Positions 43,637 to 55,569 of a DNA stretch of 64,000 bases are shown here, one piece after another (the first letter of the stretch is position 1; the number at the start of each line of letters is the position of its first letter). The stretch is from contig QEOQ01000041.1 in the NCBI GenBank assembly GCA_010279815.1, positions 809,048 to 873,047 of the forward strand, in the 5' to 3' direction. A program made the translations under genes and the position numbers. The notes under the pieces are model-generated. The model was not told the origin of the DNA and searched no databases. It saw only the letters and a list, made by a program, of their open reading frames with translations. The DNA comes from Brachionus plicatilis. Its lineage: Eukaryota > Rotifera > Eurotatoria > Ploima > Brachionidae.

Positions 43637-44581
43637 TTTTTCTGAGTTTGGCTTAACTTTAAATTGTAAATATTTGAATTAAAATTATTTATTTTATTTT
43701 CATCAATTCTTTTGATTTTCGCAAATAAAATTAATTTTTTTTTGATTTTTTTCAAATTTTTTTTAATGAAGTGTTCGACAGCTAACAAAAATCAACTAAA
43801 GTTATTTGTAAGACTTTAATTATTGCATATGAATCAAGGCATACACTAGAATGTCCGGTTTTTATTGATAGAACTTAAATCATTCCCCTACAAAATTTTC
43901 AATTAAGATTTTTTTATTACAAATTAATTTTAATTAAATTATTTATAAAAAAATCGATCCAGAAAATTTTTTTTTTAATTTTTCCATTTAACTATTAGTA
44001 AAAAATGTTACATTTTTGAAAATTATCCGACAAAAAAATTCGCAAAAATTAGTCTCTGGATCTTAAAGTATAATATATTCATGAATTTTAATAATTTTAA
44101 TTTATAATTGTTAAGAGAATAAATAAATTTCAAATTGAAAGAACATGTAAAATTTGAATTTATTTCAAAATGAGTACAATATTTAAAAAAAATATGAAAT
44201 TCAAAACCATTAAGAAAGGTGAAAAAAAACCGAAATCGCAATAATCGAAATGAGTCCAGAAAAACTTATTGCCTTAACTTTGTATTCGAAAATGTGGACC
44301 TCTTTATAAGAACTTAAAAGTATCGTATCAACTGACTGTTGAAATTTCAATTACTTCAAGTGGTAAATTATTAAATTTGTTAACGATTCAATTCGTTTAT
44401 TGGTAAAGAAGTTGGTTATTTGTAAGCAGTTTGTTGAATTTTAAAATAAAAAAGATTTAATAAAAATAGAAAAATCGAAAAAGCTAAGTGTCAAATTTTG
44501 TAATTTGTCAATTAAATCAATAAATAAAAATTTTTAAAAATCAATTATAGTTTAGAATCAAAGATAAATTTAAGAAAAAAT

Positions 44582-44875
44582 CAGAGTTGTTTAAAAGTGC
44601 CAAAAAAAGTCCAGAGTTTTTTTTTTTAATTTGCTAGATCAGGCTTCATATCAAAAAATTTATATGCTCTTTGGTTCTCTAATGCAATAGATTTGCCATA
44701 TATCAGAATTTTGTTGCAATTTTAGCATAAATTTCTTCTTTAGTATACAAAATTTCAAGTCCGGACTTTTTTTTGAAAATAAAAAAAATTAGAGTCTTTG
44801 GTCGGACTTTTGAAAGAAAAAAAAAAGTCCGGACTTGGACTTGACATGAGACTTATGACTTTTTAAACAACTCCG
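44582..44875. mobile_element. CAGAGTTGTT element with exact 8-base target duplication
   Basis: Termini are CAGAGTTGTTTAAAAGTGCC and TTTTTAAACAACTCCG. GAAAAAAT flanks it at 44574-44581 and 44876-44883. The interior is the same as 17164-17468, so both derive from one source element. Confidence 0.8.
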
Positions 44876-45210
44876 GAAAAAATTTTAAAACATTAATTTT
44901 TAATAGCTTAACTTAGAATTGTATAAGTAAAAATAATTTTTACAACCTATCTTAACAAGAAAATTTTTTTTTGAATCTAATGCTATTTTTAAAGATTCAT
45001 TTGTTATAAAAATTCAGTAATTAACAAAATTTTTGGCTTAAAATTTTTTTATTTTAAGTCTTTTTAGGAGGGTTTTAATTTTACCTTTTTTATTTTAAAA
45101 TTATTCGTTAAATTATATTTTCATTATAAAATTTTACCAAATTTAACCAAAAATTGTGTAATTTTACGTAAAACTAAGTAAGAAACGGTATTTTAATGTA
45201 AGCTTACGTA

Positions 45211-45390
45211 ATTACATATCCTTACCGACTAATATTCACGTAAGATTACGAAAGTTTACTAAAAATAATGTAAAATTACGTAATTCATAAAAATAAATTA
45301 ATTACATATCCTTACCGACTAATATTCACGTAAGATTACGAAAGTTTACAAAAAATAATGTAAAATTACGTAATTTATAAAAATAAATTA
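45211..45390. repeat. Two tandem copies of a 90-base unit
   Basis: ATTACATATCCTTACCGACT starts at 45211 and again at 45301. The two units differ at very few positions and contain TACGTAA words of the 36660 family. Confidence 0.9.
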
Positions 45391-45574
45391 ATAAAAATGA
45401 TCTATTATATTTAATATTAGATAGATATTTGTGCTTGTTTTAGAAGAAGTCGTTTTAGGCAATTTTTTTTTCTGTTTATTCCTCTAAAATATGCAGTTGT
45501 TAAAACGTCATTAAATTTTTCCAGTCCCTGTTAATTAAAATGATTCATGTTTATTCCATTTTCATAAAATTGGT

Positions 45575-45765
45575 GAAGATGGTTTACAAACACATGAATA
45601 TAAATATATTAGAAGAAGCTTTTCAATTCAAATCACAATTAAGTGATGCAATGAGATTTCTTAATGAAAATAATCTAATCAAAAACGCTTCATAGATTAA
45701 ACAGACTTTTTCAGGATCAATGAAGATTCTTATGAAACAAAAATAATAAGCTGAAATGTTCCAAA
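45575..45765 (+). pseudogene. Possible IS1595/Merlin-like transposase N-terminal remnant
   Basis: The plus strand encodes MNINILEEAFQFKSQLSDAM, RFLNENNLIKNA, a stop, then FSGSMKILMKQK. The spacing resembles the 'AIxFLQxxGLI ... CxxCxxxM' start of ISXO2/IS1595-like transposases, but the cysteines are missing. This is a weak call. Confidence 0.25.
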
Positions 45766-45930
45766 ATTTTGAAGAACAGTCCTTAGGCTGATTTTAGATT
45801 TATTCTCAAAAAATGTAAACTTAATGACACTTTGTTTTAATTAACATGAACATTCTTTTTAACTTCATTTTATTTTGTATTTATTTATTCAATAAAAAGT
45901 GGAGACTTTTATTTCCAATTTTCAATTAGT

Positions 45931-46073
45931 GTTGGATACTGTCAGAGCAAACCGGTCTAGTTCACGGACGGTTTTTTGAGGTCCAGCCAAATTGGCTGGT
46001 TAATACACACACGGTCACGGTTTTTTAAATTTTTGGCCAGTTTTGTGTCCACTTGTACGGATCCCAACACAAT
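45931..46073. mobile_element. Short GC-richer inverted-repeat sequence
   Basis: The ends GTGTTGGATAC and GTACGGATCCCAACAC are imperfect inverted copies, with CGGTCTAGTTCACGGACGG inside. No clear target duplication was seen. Confidence 0.4.
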
Positions 46074-46763
46074 TTTCAATGTAAAAATAACTTTTTTTAT
46101 TTCTACCATTAAAAAATTTATTTCTAATAATTTATTTCTAATTTGTAATAAAGTCTCTTAAGGTAAATTATTTAAAATTTGTTGTCGATACGATCTAGAC
46201 CAGACTCAAATAGTTCTTTTAATTTTTTTAAGGCTTTTGTAATTTCTAAGAGAGTGATAGGCTCGTTTGAATGATTTTATACCATATTTAAGAAATCTCT
46301 TATTTCTTATGATACTTCACACTTATCTTCTGATTCTACTAAATCGAAGTGAGGACTAAAAGTAGTGGCTAATAGATTGCCTGAGATTTTTGTTTATTTT
46401 TTCAAAATTTGGGGTATAGAGCCGTTTAATCCTCTCTAATTTCTTAATATTTAAAATTTTTTCTAAAGAAACAGCACAAGCAAAAATGATTATCAACTTC
46501 AAGGCATTAAGTACATTGGAGCAACATAATATATAAAAAACAATGATTAGAATATAAAATTTTTTGTTTTGTAATAGAATAAGGAGTATGATTAGAAGCA
46601 ATAAAAAATTAAATTAAAAAAAAGTTACTTTAAACCTTTTATTAATAAATAATATAAAACACATTTTTTAAATATAATTCTAACTAGTAACATTTTGCTT
46701 GTTTCTAGCATGGTTCAGTACAAATTCAGACTTTCAGTTTTTAAGTCTAAAACACAAAAAATT

Positions 46764-49103
46764 TCAAAATTCATTATCAATTTGATTTTCAATGTCATGA
46801 TTTTGATGAATTAGATCTTTTTTACACAAATGATCTACTATTCCCGCTCCAATTGAATCCCCTAATATATTTACTGCTGTACGAATTCGATCTCTAAACA
46901 GGTCAAAATAGCAACAAAACTTATTTGAGAACAAAATTCAACTTACAAAAAAAAGTCCACCGCAAAAATCAAACTAATATCCTTTACTGGCAAGCCAACT
47001 GATTGTAAAACAATAACCATTGTTACAAGACCTGCCGATGGTATGCTGGCAGCTCCAATAGAGGCAACTGTAGCTGTTAAGCTTATAATAATATATTCTA
47101 CAAAATTCAAGTGCCGTCCATTTAACTGAGCAATGAATATTGGAGCAACTGCTTCATAGAGAGCTGTTCCGTCCATGTTTATCGTGCTCCCGATAGGTAG
47201 AACAAATCTTGTCACTCGCGAATCGATCTTCAGATTTTCTTCAAGGCAGCGAAATGTAACCGGCAAAGTTGCAGAACTGGATGAAGTTCCGAAACCTGTA
47301 ATAACAGCCTTTTAAATAATTGAAAAAAAATTAAATTTCAATTTATTTTTATTTTATTTACAAAATTGTTAATTTTTAGTACTTTAAGAGAAAAGGTTAT
47401 TTTTGGTTTTAAATATTAGTTCACTAAAAAATTTTCTACAATTGAATCCTATACTCCATTAAATAATTTATTTATTCATTTATTTTGCTAAATAATATTA
47501 AAATTAAATTTTCAAAAATTTAGGAAAAAATTAATTTAAGAGAGAATTAAATTATGCTATATAGTAAAAGTAGTGCTAAGACCGTAGTGGTATCATCACT
47601 CTTTTTTATTTTTCCTAGTTCTATTAAAGAACATCGACTCCCTCTTTCATAAAATTATCACTTTTCGACATTTAATCAGATTCTAACCTGTTTTAATCAA
47701 TAATTAACAAAATTTTAATCGAAATTAATCAATTTCTCTTACAAAAAAGAAGCCAAAAGACTAAAAAAAAATATCTTAAATCAAATTTTTGACTTGCGCT
47801 GGACTTTTGACCAACTCGGTCTGTATCTGAATAAACATGATATTATCAAATTTATTTTTAATAAAAATAAGATAACTAATACAATAACCTTCCTTTCAGT
47901 ACTAAAAGCTCACAAGAATACTTTTTACCTGTAGACATCCATAATAAAATGTGAATGGGTTTTTGCGAGTTATTATAAAAAAAAGAGAACACAATGTAAT
48001 GAAACAATGAATCATCAGTCCTAATATAACTGTAATCATATAGAGACCAAGTTTTCTAGCAGTATTTCCCATATCATCTATTTCCAGTATTTTCCCGCTC
48101 ACCAAAAATAAAATTCCAAATGGAGCATACCTAAATATTTTTTAAATTTTAATTATTTAAAAAAAAACTTTTAGTTGACAAGTAGACAATAAAAATCAAT
48201 TTTGTTAATCATACCACATAATTATTTTTACGAATTTCATAGTTATTTCATTTAAGACCAAGAATAAGTGAAGCAAAATTTCAGCCTTACGACCCATACT
48301 GCTAATAATCATTCCAAAAGCAACACAAAATGCAATAACTCCAAGAATGTTGGTGTTGTCATTATATTTAAAGTTCCATTTCTTTTTTTCACTCTCATCG
48401 CTGAACATACTCGAATTTGACTTGATAATTGAGTTGGGTTTTTCGTAAGTGTAATGAGTTTGACCCTGTTGAATTGTGGCTTGGATCAAATTTTCTGGAA
48501 ATAAGTTCCTTAATTATTGAAACTAAAAAACAGTTAATAATTATTAATTAACAATTTTACCTTATTAGATCCATTATAGCATCCTGGGAGGTGACAGTGC
48601 TCTTGGCAGTTCCTTCTCCAACTTCTGACTTGGTTTCTTTATCACCTGGCTTGATTGTAATTACAAGAATTATACCTTTTTATTTTTTTATTTTTTCAAA
48701 TTGGAAAAATTGGAAAAGATTTAATTTTTTTACCAAGAGTAGCGGCCAGAATAGTGGTAATGATATAGTAACTAATAGCGTATAGACCAATTTTCCCAGA
48801 TGCTTTTGGATCCAAGACAGCCACCCCGGTAATTAAACTGGACACAACCAGAGGCAGTACAAGCATTTTAAGCATTCTCATCAGCAAGTCTCCCGGAAAA
48901 GATATCAACATAATGGTTTCGCTGCTCAAGTTTGCTGAGCGCAGCGTGAAACCGAGCAAAATGCCTAAGCTTACTCCAATGAAAGTTAAAATTAATTGAG
49001 TATGCATTTTGATATGGCTGAAAATTTTCTCAAAAGGACTGACAATTCTTTCCTTTCGGTTCTTATTTAGCAGAGTTCGTTTTTGCTGCTCGTTTAGATT
49101 CAT
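46764..49103 (-). CDS. Excitatory amino acid (glutamate/aspartate) transporter, SLC1 family, complete
   Basis: Six exons, minus strand: 49103-48734, 48675-48561, 48508-48215, 48130-47929, 47308-46947, 46893-46764. They total 1473 bases, 490 residues, a normal length for the family. It couples uptake of glutamate or aspartate to Na+ at the plasma membrane, clearing transmitter. Landmarks are [15 protein letters not shown] (TM2 region), [27 protein letters not shown], the HP1 loop [11 protein letters not shown] (333-343), [13 protein letters not shown] (371-383) with the Na+-site NMDGT, HP2 [19 protein letters not shown], and TM8 [14 protein letters not shown]. The Asp and Arg of TM8 that bind the acidic substrate are both present (D449, R452), favouring an EAAT over a neutral (ASCT) transporter. 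Introns are 53-84 bases except intron 4 (620 bases). AATAAA lies at 46638-46643. There is no PDZ ligand at the C-terminus (DNEF). Confidence 0.93.
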
Positions 49104-52100
49104 GTTTATCTAGATTTCTTCTATTTATTTAAATACTGAACAATTTTCTAAAATTAATGTAAAAAACCACTTTTCAAAAATAATTTTGAACCAAAAATGA
49201 CTTATTTTCCGGTCTTTTTTCCATGACTTTTAATTAAATTTCATTATTTTTCTACATAGATTTTTATTTTGCTATTTAATAAGGGAACTATTTCGAAAAT
49301 AAATTAAATCACAAAACAAAAAATTCACCCTTAAAACAATAAGATTCCGGGTGCTTTCCTAGTGTCTAATGGTGTTCTTGTTCTTTAAAAATTTACTTAA
49401 TCATGTAAGAGCTAATTAATGATTTTCAATGATAAAATCGATATTAAAAACTCGATTTTAATATTAAAATCGTTCGGTTGATTATCTATTTTGACATTAT
49501 TCTTTTAAGGCCTATCAATCAAAATTTAAATTGATTTCCCTTAGTAGTAGGAAAATTGCTCAAGGCTTTTATTTGGTTCAAAGAATGGCAATCTTAATAA
49601 TTTAAGAGTTAATCAATACAAAATGCTAAAAATTCAAAAGAAACAAGTTTTTTTTGTTTAATACGCAGTAAAGTCTAGATAATATTAAACATAATTTCGT
49701 TCTATTCTAGGTATACTTGGCTTGAGTCTGAATTAGGGCTGAATTGAAATATTTTATACAAATAAATAAGCTCGCCTTAGATATTACATATTGGCATTTG
49801 ATTTAAATGGATAAATTAATCAAGGATTAGTGAATTTAACAAATAATTACACTAAAATTCTGATTATTAAATTGGAAATTCTTTGCATTATTAGACAGAT
49901 TTTAATCTTTTCTCCAGTTATAAAGTCTTGAAGTAACAATCTGGATTTTAATTAATTTTATAAACGCCTTAGGAACCACATGATTAAGTTTTAGCCAACA
50001 GAATTCAAATTATTTAAATCGAAATTAATCAAATAAATTTTTAATAAACTGTTTTTTTATCTAAATTTCTCAAAATCCATGATTAATCTGCAAGAACAAT
50101 TCAAAATTTGAATTTATTTCTTTACACAACTTTTTTTTGTTGAAAAAAAATTAATAAATAATTTTGGTAAAAACATTTTCTAAATTGCTCTCTTTTTTTT
50201 GAACAAAAAATAGGAAACAATTTAAGCATTTGAAAAATATTTTGACTATTCAAATTTGATCGATAATCTATTCAATTATTAAGAAATACTTAGCAAAAAT
50301 GAAAAATATTTTATAAATGTTCAAAAATCGATGGAAATGGTGATAAGAAGTATTCGATTTTTGAGTGCCTTCAAAGAGCCTATTGTAAATAAAATAAAAT
50401 GAATTCATGTTTGTTGAACTAAAAAATTACTTATGGTTTAGATCTTCATGACTCAATTTTGCACTAAAAATTAATGAAACAAATTAATTATTTCATTAGA
50501 GAAAGTTGATATAAAACTAATTGTTGCTAGAATTCTGCAATTAGGGTAATGATTTAATCAGCAAAATGATTCTAGCGTAAATTATCTAAAGTTTCTGATT
50601 TTTTACAGAAATTTTTTCATTGTTCGTCCGTGATCAAAATCTTAACTTTAATTATATTAAAATTTATCAAGTAAGTTTTTTTCTGGAGTCAATTGTTCAA
50701 ATATTTAAAAATTTAATCTATATTTTAAATCTTAATTGAATGCCAAAAGAAATATTATTGAATGATTAAATTTATAAATTGTAATATTTTCCGATTAGAA
50801 AACCAAATAGCAATATATCAAAACAGGTCTCGTAAACTTCGATTACAATTATAAAGTTAAATTTTCATATCACCTTTTAATACACAAGTTCACAACGTTA
50901 CTTAACCCAAAGCATCTATCAATACAATTTTGAATTCCTTTTTTTAGTTTAGATTTAAAAGTTTGAAATTTTAAAAGTTGTTTTAGAATTACTTATTGCG
51001 AAACAATTTGAAATGAAAACAATAAATGAAAGAAAAAATTCTAGTTTTAAAAAAAAAATTACATTGCATTTTTTAATTTTCATTTAGGATAGAAAGAAAA
51101 AGGTCAATTATGGTCTGAACCGAGCGAAAGGTCCTACAAAAAAATTAATTTCTAGAAACAAGATAAAATAAAAAAATATAATAAACTCATAAAAATGAAA
51201 TAAAGATTTAAATAGACAATTGAAAAAGTGAGAGAAAGGTTCTAGATATTTATATTTATTGATTTGTCTGAAAATTAAGGATCGAAAAACAAAGCTATAT
51301 TAGTAGAAGAAAAAAAAAAGAAAAAGTTTCAGTAGTTTTATAACAATTTTTTTACGTGAAAAAACGCTTAATTACGTTAAACCTTACTAGATTTTGAGAC
51401 TAAAAAAGTTAAATAAATAAAAATGATAAATCATGGTAATAAATGGTAAAAAAATATGTTAGTGTATAAAATATTTTCTATAAATACCAGCCAAATGGAA
51501 AATTTGAGAGAAAAGAAAGAAGGAAAAAAATGACCCAGTCCTATCTTAGCATATTTCACATTCAACCCAAAATTTCTATTCGAGTTTAAGTTTATTAAAG
51601 GCCTCGTGATGTAAAATATTGTCAAGAGTGTCGTCATTTTCATAAAAAACAATTAATACATTTTCAATTTAAGCTTCAATACTCTTCCAGTTAACAAAAA
51701 ACCTATAGCACTTAGAACCAGTTAAAATTTCTAAGTAAAATAATTAGTTTCTATATTCGGTTTATATTCTTGTTCCCAAATTTAATCTTATATGTCACAT
51801 ATCAATTTTCTAAAATTGGAACCGATTTCAATTGAAATTTAAAACTTAAGATAACAAAAATATTTATTTATTTATTTATAACAATTAGCTGCTGCTCATA
51901 GGTGATTAAGTAAAAAAGAAAGGGTTCAATATTAGATTTAATAGTAAAAAGATAGAAAAAGATGTGAAACATTGATAAAAGTATATCAAATTTATTCTTT
52001 AATTGCTTGAAATATACTGAATTATAAATTTCTTTCAAAAAATTATGATTATTGAGTAAAAAATATTCACGTGGTAATCTAATCATTCAGAGCTTTATTA

Positions 52101-52612
52101 AAAAATGTAAATTTATTAGACTAAAATTAACAAAGGCTGTTTGGTAATTTTCACGCCAATAAATTAAAGTAGAGGAACACACTTGAAAATATTTTTACTT
52201 GAATTAAACAGTTTTAAAAATAAATAAATTTGAATAAAATGCGATTGAATGATTTTTTTCATAATTGTTTACTCTGATAATTTTTAAACACTTATGATAG
52301 CACACATTTTCGCCTCATTAATGCTTTATCTTGTTTGTCTAATTGAACCTAATTTTGAGATGAATTTAAATAACTCAAATAAATTTTTAATTATTATTTA
52401 TGAGCAATTTTGAACCATTAAAATTGCAGTAATATTTCTTAATTCTAAAATTTAATTTCACGTTAGAATCAAAATTAATCCTTACATCTATTGTGAATGA
52501 AATGAAAAAACATTTTTTAACTCATAATATATTTTTAAAGTATTTTTCAAATATACAGAAAGAAAAAAGTAAATTTTATTTTCCAAATAACCTATTCTCT
52601 CTGATTTTGCTA
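49104..52612. other. AT-rich intergenic stretch without a recognised gene
   Basis: Short open frames here (e.g. 51431-51652, 51868-52086 minus) have the composition of translated AT-rich noise. Confidence 0.5.
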
Positions 52613-52905
52613 CAGAGTTGGTCAAAAATCAAAATGGTGAAAAGTCAAAGTTTGACTTTGACTTTATAATTGAAGATTTAGTTTTCATTAAGCACCAGAA
52701 TTTTTGAAAAAATAAACAATACTTAAAAAAATTGTTTTTTGGGAAATGAACATAATTTAAATCGAAATCAATCAACTCCTCAACCAAAAATAAACTAAAA
52801 AAATATCTAATATAAATATCAAAGTTTTGACTTGACTTGAAAAATATAAAATTTAAAATCCAAATCCAGACTTTTCTTCATGACTTTAACTTATAACCAA
52901 TTCTG
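52613..52905. mobile_element. CAGAGTTGGTC-type inverted-repeat element
   Basis: The ends are CAGAGTTGGTCAAAAATC and TTATAACCAATTCTG, and the arms carry GTCAAAGTTTGACTTTGACT or TTTGACTTGACTTGA words. The flanks TTTTGCTA (52605-52612) and CTTTGCTA (52906-52913) match at 7 of 8. It is a sister family of the CAGAGTTGTT elements; a decayed relative begins at 58688. Confidence 0.62.
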
Positions 52906-53140
52906 CTTTGCTAACGCTTTTGCAACTTGAAGTTAATGATCAATTTTTAATATCAAAATTTTCAAATCAAACTAAAAATATTAAATTGTACCGTATTCCT
53001 TCGTTCGATTATGCTGCACCACAAGTTAAAACACGCCTTTGGACCATGCACCAAAGTACATCTCGCCCATGCTATAATAATGTTTACTCTAATAGCGTAA
53101 TTACGCCTTTAGGTCCGCATCAAACACTAAAACTCTTAGT

Positions 53141-53662
53141 TTAATGCGTCATCAAGCCTAGTTTTTAAAGTAAAAAATGAAAAATAATTTTTTTGAATTA
53201 TGCCTTTGGTGCAGCACCAGAGATTAAGCAATGAAAAAAATTAATTTTTTATATTTTTTATATTTTTCGATTATAAAAATAATAAAATTCAAGTATTGTC
53301 GTGGCATTATTTTTATTAAAATTCAATAAAAAGCTATGCCAACTTCCGTATAACAAGAAACTGCCGTAGTTAGAAGAAGGGGTCGACCAAAAGGTTAAAA
53401 AAACAAAAAAAACACAGTAGTCATTTATTCTTAATAGAACTGATTTATTAATCTTTCAAATACTTTTAGTCTTTTTATTGAATTTTAATAAAAATAATGC
53501 CACCACAATACTTGAATTTTATTATTTTTATAATCGAAAAATATAAAAAATATAAAAAATTAATTTTTTCATTGCTTAATCTTTGATGCTGCACCAAAGG
53601 CATAATTCAAAAAAATTATTTTTCATTTTTTACTTTAAAATCTAGGCTTGATGACGCATTAA
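53141..53662. mobile_element. Fold-back element with ~190-base arms
   Basis: The left arm (53141-53333) and right arm (53471-53662) are nearly perfect inverted copies, starting TTAATGCGTCATCAAGCCTA. The 137-base loop differs in composition and contains a short frame RRRGRPKG (53371-53397) that looks like an AT-hook, though the open stretch is only ~14 codons. Confidence 0.85.
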
Positions 53663-53846
53663 ATTAAGGCCTAGAATAGAATTAGTGCAGAGGTACATTT
53701 TGCTTTAAACATACTTTGTTAAATCTAATAGTAAATTCTGCAAAATTCTGCAAAAAAAATACCTACTTAAAATGATATCATTTCGATGGTTTGCACTCTG
53801 CAATGTCCATTTTGATATGAGTTAAACTTTTTATTTAGCATAGTAT

Positions 53847-53928
53847 CAGAGTTGTTTAAAAGTACCAAAATAAAGTCCAAGTCATTAAAAAAAGGCCAAT
53901 TCCGGACTTGGACTTTTAAGCAACTCTG
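53847..53928. mobile_element. Short CAGAGTTGTT element
   Basis: CAGAGTTGTTTAAAAGTACC at the left and GGACTTTTAAGCAACTCTG at the right, 82 bases. It is inserted within the outer arm region of the composite. Confidence 0.7.
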
Positions 53929-54041
53929 CATAAATGCGTATTAATTTTATTAAGAGAAATCAATTTATTTCAAATTTTAAACTTTATTTAATCATTTTGA
54001 GCATCAAAAATTTATTATAAACCTCGAATTGCCAACGCTTT

Positions 54042-55569
54042 TGATCTTGTTCGTAATGAAATAGTTATGAAAAAACCTGAAAATACTAACCTTTTAATGA
54101 AAAATTGAATTTCAAACACTATACTAAAATTTGTTAGATCTAAATTCCACCTTAATAAAAACTACACATTCTTTCTACACTTTGCATTTCATAGCAAACT
54201 ATTCGAATATAAATGCTCATTTACAGTGTTTTTGCAAATGATGTTTAAATCTAAAAAAATTGTTTTCACCTCTAGCACTTAAAAATGTTTTTATAAGTAT
54301 TTTAATATGAGAATATTATCCGATTTTTTAAAAAAGATTACCCATATTATAGCATATAAAATTCATTAAAAAAAAAAGTTTGAGGTTATTTTTAGTATGA
54401 AGAGTCTTTTCTCCTTAACATAAAAATAAGAAGCAAACTTCAAATAAAATTTAAGTCTTATAATTAAAAATTTCTTAAAAAAGGAAGATAGTTTAACACA
54501 GAAAACAAATCTATAACTAATAATGCTCAAATTCAAAACAAGATTTGTTCAATATCATTCACTTGTTCAATGTGCAGTTTTTTTTTAATATACCAATATT
54601 TTGGTTATTTATAGAATTATATAAAATCGGAAGTTTTTGGTTTATTATTAAATTTTTTAATTTATTAAAAAAAAATACATTTTAACTGTTTATTAATTTT
54701 ATTTTTTTGTTTTATTTCAAAGACATTATTCAGAATAATCAGATTTTTCCAATTAATTTTTTTTTATCCTTATGGGTATAATTAAAACTCAAAGGCCTGG
54801 AAAGTTTTTTTCGAAGATAGATTAAGAAAACATATAAAATGTGAATCTAAAAAACAACAACGTAAATTAAATGAGACGAAAACTTAAATGAAATAAAATT
54901 AATTCTGAAGTCGAACTTGAAATTTTTTTTTTCCTTTTTTTTTAAATCCAAATGACACTTTTTTTATGTTTTAATTAACTTTTTTAACTTAATTGGCTTT
55001 TTTTTTTATTAATTTTTACAAAAAGATTTTATTTTTTATTAACATTGATTATCTTAATATATGGTAAGAGTTTAAAAAAAATAAAATTATGCTTATGCTT
55101 GATTTACTTTTTATATGTTTCTTCAATCTTATTTACGATCTATTCAGCTTTTTTTTTTGATTATTGTACCAAAAAGGTTTGAATTTTAGTTTATATTATC
55201 TAGTGAAATAAAATAGAATAGAATAAGGAACACTATTTAATTATCCTTTTTGAATTTTTCGTTATTTATTTTAAAAATTTTTTTAATTGTGTAACGCAAA
55301 AATAGAAAATTATAAACATTTAGATTGCAATCCAACAATAATGCTACAAATCCTTTAAATAGATAAGTAAGACCAAACCAAAAAAAAATTAAAAATTATT
55401 CGATTTTAAAAAATTTAAAAAATCGACTTAAAAAATTCTTTTTCAAAATTTATAAAAGTAATTAATAAAAATCGAGTAAAAAAATTTATTTTTGAGATTT
55501 CTTTTATAATTCGATTTAAAATTCTAATATTTTTGAAAATTTCTTATACAAAATGAACTGAATCAATCA
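54042..55569. other. AT-rich spacer without a recognised gene
   Basis: No coding or repeat structure that I can support. Confidence 0.5.

Larger units (their letters stand above)
43637..46763. other. Intergenic region between receptor and transporter genes
   Basis: Apart from the elements listed at 44582, 45211, 45575 and 45931 I see no gene. Confidence 0.5.
52921..54033. mobile_element. Composite 1.1-kb element with exact 8-base target duplication
   Basis: AACGCTTT occurs at 52913-52920 and 54034-54041. The outer arms, TGCAACTTGAAGTTAATGAT and the complement ending CCTCGAATTGCC, match the simple element at 15442-15796. The interior has been filled by the CCGTATTCC/GCTGCACC repeat (52989-53130), a large fold-back (53141-53662) and a CAGAGTTGTT element (53847-53928). 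Confidence 0.8.
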
